Source of the DNA: Myxococcales bacterium
GTDB taxonomy: Bacteria > Myxococcota > Polyangia > Fen-1088
Direction: 5' to 3'
Assembly: GCA_003155465.1 (NCBI GenBank)
Contig: PMCR01000476.1
Coordinates: 1-8,905, forward strand
DNA length: 8,905 bases
Part shown: piece after piece, positions 7,118-8,905 of the stretch
How positions within the stretch are numbered: position 1 is the stretch's first letter
Layout: each line of letters starts with the position of its first letter
The notes under the pieces: model-generated
Told to the model about the DNA's origin: nothing
The model's input: only the letters and a program-made list of their open reading frames with translations
Databases searched by the model: none
Made by a program: the position numbers and the translations under genes

Positions 7118-7187
7118 CACCCAGCCCATCCCGCGCGTTCCGTCGCTGGTGTGCGGCGACGATCGCTTTGGTGCTTTCCTGGTCGCT
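6981..7187 (+). repeat. Diverged direct repeat, copy B (5' region of the intact secreted-protein gene)
   Basis: This is the second copy of the segment at 6551-6755. It includes the upstream region, the GAGGGAA ribosome-binding site (7102-7108) and the first 24 codons of the large secreted protein. Because upstream sequence is conserved along with the signal peptide, it probably contains that gene's promoter or leader. I could not pick a convincing -35/-10 pair. Confidence 0.75.
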
Positions 7188-8905
7188 GCAGGGATCAGCC
7201 TACGCCCGGGTCAGCCCGATGGAGGTGGTGAAGTACCAACTCCACAAGCCGAACGTCCTGATCGTGGTCGAGAGCGCCGAGTCGATGCAGGGGATGCCGG
7301 GCGAGAATGCAACCCGTTTCAACGAATTGGGCGCGGATTGCGAGAAGGGCGACCGCTTCTGCCGCCTGAACAGCCAGGCCGGGCGCTGTGAGTTCTCGGG
7401 CATGGGCGCCAATGGGTACGTATTCGACGTGGTTCCGGTCGGGACAGCCACCCAAAGCAATACCCAGTCCCAGACGGTAGTGAGCTCGACCATGACGGTC
7501 ACGGAGACCGGCACGGTCACCCTGAGCGCCAACACGAGTGGGGTGATGACCAGCACATCGACCACCCCAAGCGCGACGACCGTGATAGTCACCAGCACTG
7601 GCACGGTCACAGCTTCCCAGACCGGGACCGCGACTGAAACCAGAACACCCACCGAAACGCGGACGGCGGCGACAACCAACACCGGGACGACGACGCAGAC
7701 GGAGAGTCGGTCGGCGGTGACAACCAACACCGGGACGACGACGCAGACAGAGAGTCGGTCGGTGGCGACAACCAACACCGGGACGACGACGGCGACGCAG
7801 AGTCAGTCAGTGGCTACCACCAACACGGGGACGACGACGGCGACGCAGAGTCAGTCAGTGGCTACCACCAACACGGGGACGACGACAGTCACGCAGAGTC
7901 AGACAGTGGCGACCACCAACACTGGAACGACGACGCCGTCGGCGAGTCAGACAGTGGCGACCACCAACACTGGAACGGCGACGCCGTCGGTGAGTCAGAC
8001 AGTGGCGACCACCAACACTGGAACGACGACGCCGTCGGCGAGTCAGACAGTGGCGACCACCAACACTGGAACGGCGACGCCCACGGTGAGTCGGATCTCG
8101 ACGAGCACGCAAACAATGACCAGCGTCACGACTCAGCCGATCCCCGATAGCGCCCACGTCGCCTACCTAGCCCTGGAGAATAGTTCGCTCACCGACTCCT
8201 GGGCCAATGCCTACTCCTCAAGTGGTTTCAGAATGGGCGTCGACTCCTCCGGCGCGGTTGGAAAGGCGGCGAGTTTCTACACAGACACTTCAGTTACCAC
8301 ATCGAACAGCACCATTCCCTATTTCCGCCTCGGCACTGATAGTAAGCAGCCGGCCGCCCCGACCACGTCATACACCGTGGCAGTCTGGGTCAAACCCTTG
8401 AAGCTTAACGCCAAGCAAGCTCTCATTGGCTACGACGGCAACACTGACGACCAGAGCGGCAGTGGCTTCCGCTTGATGCTCAACACGAGCGGCGAGGCCT
8501 GCATGGACACGAATAGCAGCACCTGCTCGGTTGTCGCGTCTGTAGGCAGCACCGGGCAATGGAGTCTGATTGTGGCCACGATAAGTGGCAACACCTGGAC
8601 GCTATATACATACGCCGCGGGCTCGTGTGCGAGTCCTATCGATACGGGTGTGAATACCAGCGTCAGCGTGACATATGGAACAGGAGGCGCCTGGCACGTG
8701 GGTGCTGGGTTCAGTAACTCGAACTCGAACAAATACTGGGGATTCTTCGGAAGCCTCGATGAGCTGCGTATATGGAGCCGGACGTTGAGTCAGGTTGAAG
8801 CCGGCTGCTTGTGCAGTTCCAACAACGTGGATGCGTGCAGGTATGTTGGGAACTCGAGCGAGACGGTGTGGAGCACGGGGACGGTGACGGGGACGTCATC
8901 GCTGT
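7114..8905 (+). CDS. Secreted modular surface protein (PilY1/vWA-like start, Thr-rich repeats, LamG domain), partial
   Basis: The frame is open from ATG 7114 (GAGGGAA upstream) to the window end; 597 codons are visible and the C-terminus is missing. Residues 1-31 are a Sec signal peptide with RR near the start, core AATIALVLSW and an AYA cleavage site. KPNVLIVVESAESMQGMPG (45-63) aligns with the first strand of vWA domains in PilY1-like proteins, usually DTSGSM. The metal-site D and first S are replaced (E53, A55). Cys76, Cys83 and Cys92 follow (DCEKGDRFCRLN), but the rest of a vWA domain is absent. Residues 110-185 are an irregular Thr/Ser linker and 186-329 are nine 16-residue repeats. From about 345 to 566 is a LamG/concanavalin-like domain (AHVAYLALEN, YTVAVWVKP, FFGSLDELRIWSRTLSQVEA). 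Then CLCSSNNVDAC leads into a new Thr-rich linker. The protein is probably cell-surface or extracellular, in adhesion or carbohydrate binding. GC content drops in the LamG part. Confidence 0.8.
   Translation, partial: MTPSPSRAFRRWCAATIALVLSWSLQGSAYARVSPMEVVKYQLHKPNVLIVVESAESMQGMPGENATRFNELGADCEKGDRFCRLNSQAGRCEFSGMGANGYVFDVVPVGTATQSNTQSQTVVSSTMTVTETGTVTLSANTSGVMTSTSTTPSATTVIVTSTGTVTASQTGTATETRTPTETRTAATTNTGTTTQTESRSAVTTNTGTTTQTESRSVATTNTGTTTATQSQSVATTNTGTTTATQSQSVATTNTGTTTVTQSQTVATTNTGTTTPSASQTVATTNTGTATPSVSQTVATTNTGTTTPSASQTVATTNTGTATPTVSRISTSTQTMTSVTTQPIPDSAHVAYLALENSSLTDSWANAYSSSGFRMGVDSSGAVGKAASFYTDTSVTTSNSTIPYFRLGTDSKQPAAPTTSYTVAVWVKPLKLNAKQALIGYDGNTDDQSGSGFRLMLNTSGEACMDTNSSTCSVVASVGSTGQWSLIVATISGNTWTLYTYAAGSCASPIDTGVNTSVSVTYGTGGAWHVGAGFSNSNSNKYWGFFGSLDELRIWSRTLSQVEAGCLCSSNNVDACRYVGNSSETVWSTGTVTGTSSL
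7669..8100 (+). repeat. Nine tandem 48-bp repeats encoding a Thr-rich 16-residue unit
   Basis: Units start at 7669, 7717, 7765, 7813, 7861, 7909, 7957, 8005 and 8053, with no indels. The consensus peptide is ATTNTGTTT followed by seven variable residues (QTESRSV, ATQSQSV, PSASQTV). Units 6 (7909) and 8 (8005) are identical over 48 nt. Units 6 and 7 differ at two positions, and units 7 and 9 share the GCG-for-ACG variant, so 6-7 and 8-9 form a 96-bp dimer. Units 1-2, 3-5 and 6-9 are sequence subgroups. The period is a multiple of three, so changes in unit number keep the frame. The unit is likely an extended, possibly O-glycosylated, spacer between the N-terminal part and the LamG domain. Confidence 0.9.

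Noticed and set aside
7669..8100. CRISPR-like regular repeats
   Set aside because: The units are contiguous without spacers and encode an in-frame Thr-rich peptide.
7200..8157. Long open frames on the minus strand across the repeat array
   Set aside because: They are shadows: the 48-bp unit is a multiple of three, so any stop-free frame of the unit stays open. Their Val/Ser/Cys- or Arg-rich repeats match no protein, and codon bias favours the plus strand.

Overview
This window comes from a high-GC Gram-negative bacterium. Strong C/G preference at third codon positions, extracytoplasmic Thr-rich and LamG-type modules, and a PilY1-like N-terminus resemble what is seen in Myxococcota and other former Deltaproteobacteria. 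The sequence alone does not fix the lineage. No rRNA, tRNA, CRISPR array, transposase or integrase was seen.

Layout. Positions 1-170 are very GC-rich, low-complexity and apparently non-coding. Positions 171-4458 hold a three-gene minus-strand operon. In transcription order these are a 567-aa polytopic membrane protein of the GT-C-like type, a 335-aa single-pass protein with a C-terminal discoidin (F5/8 type C)-like domain, and a 503-aa GT39/ArnT-like GT-C glycosyltransferase. The last two genes overlap in a TGATG junction. A roughly 250-bp divergent intergenic region follows. Then a plus-strand 592-aa GT-C glycosyltransferase runs to 6486. Positions 6487-7113 hold no intact gene. They contain two copies, about 430 bp apart, of a roughly 200-bp segment carrying the upstream region, ribosome-binding site and signal-peptide start of a secreted protein. 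The first copy is decayed. The second leads into a large secreted modular protein (7114 to beyond the window end) made of a signal peptide, a degenerate vWA/PilY1-like start, a Thr/Ser-rich linker with nine 48-bp tandem repeats, a LamG/concanavalin-like domain and the start of another Thr-rich linker.

How the genes may work together. The three polytopic proteins look like envelope glycosylation enzymes that use polyprenyl-phosphate-linked sugars, and the discoidin-like protein is a likely membrane-anchored partner. The adjacent Thr-rich surface protein would be a natural O-glycosylation acceptor, but that link is inference from proximity and composition only. The most notable observations are the decayed duplicate of the secreted protein's 5' end, the missing metal-site residues in its vWA-like start, the recently amplified repeat array, and a single in-frame stop between a coupled upstream ATG and the apparent start of the discoidin gene.
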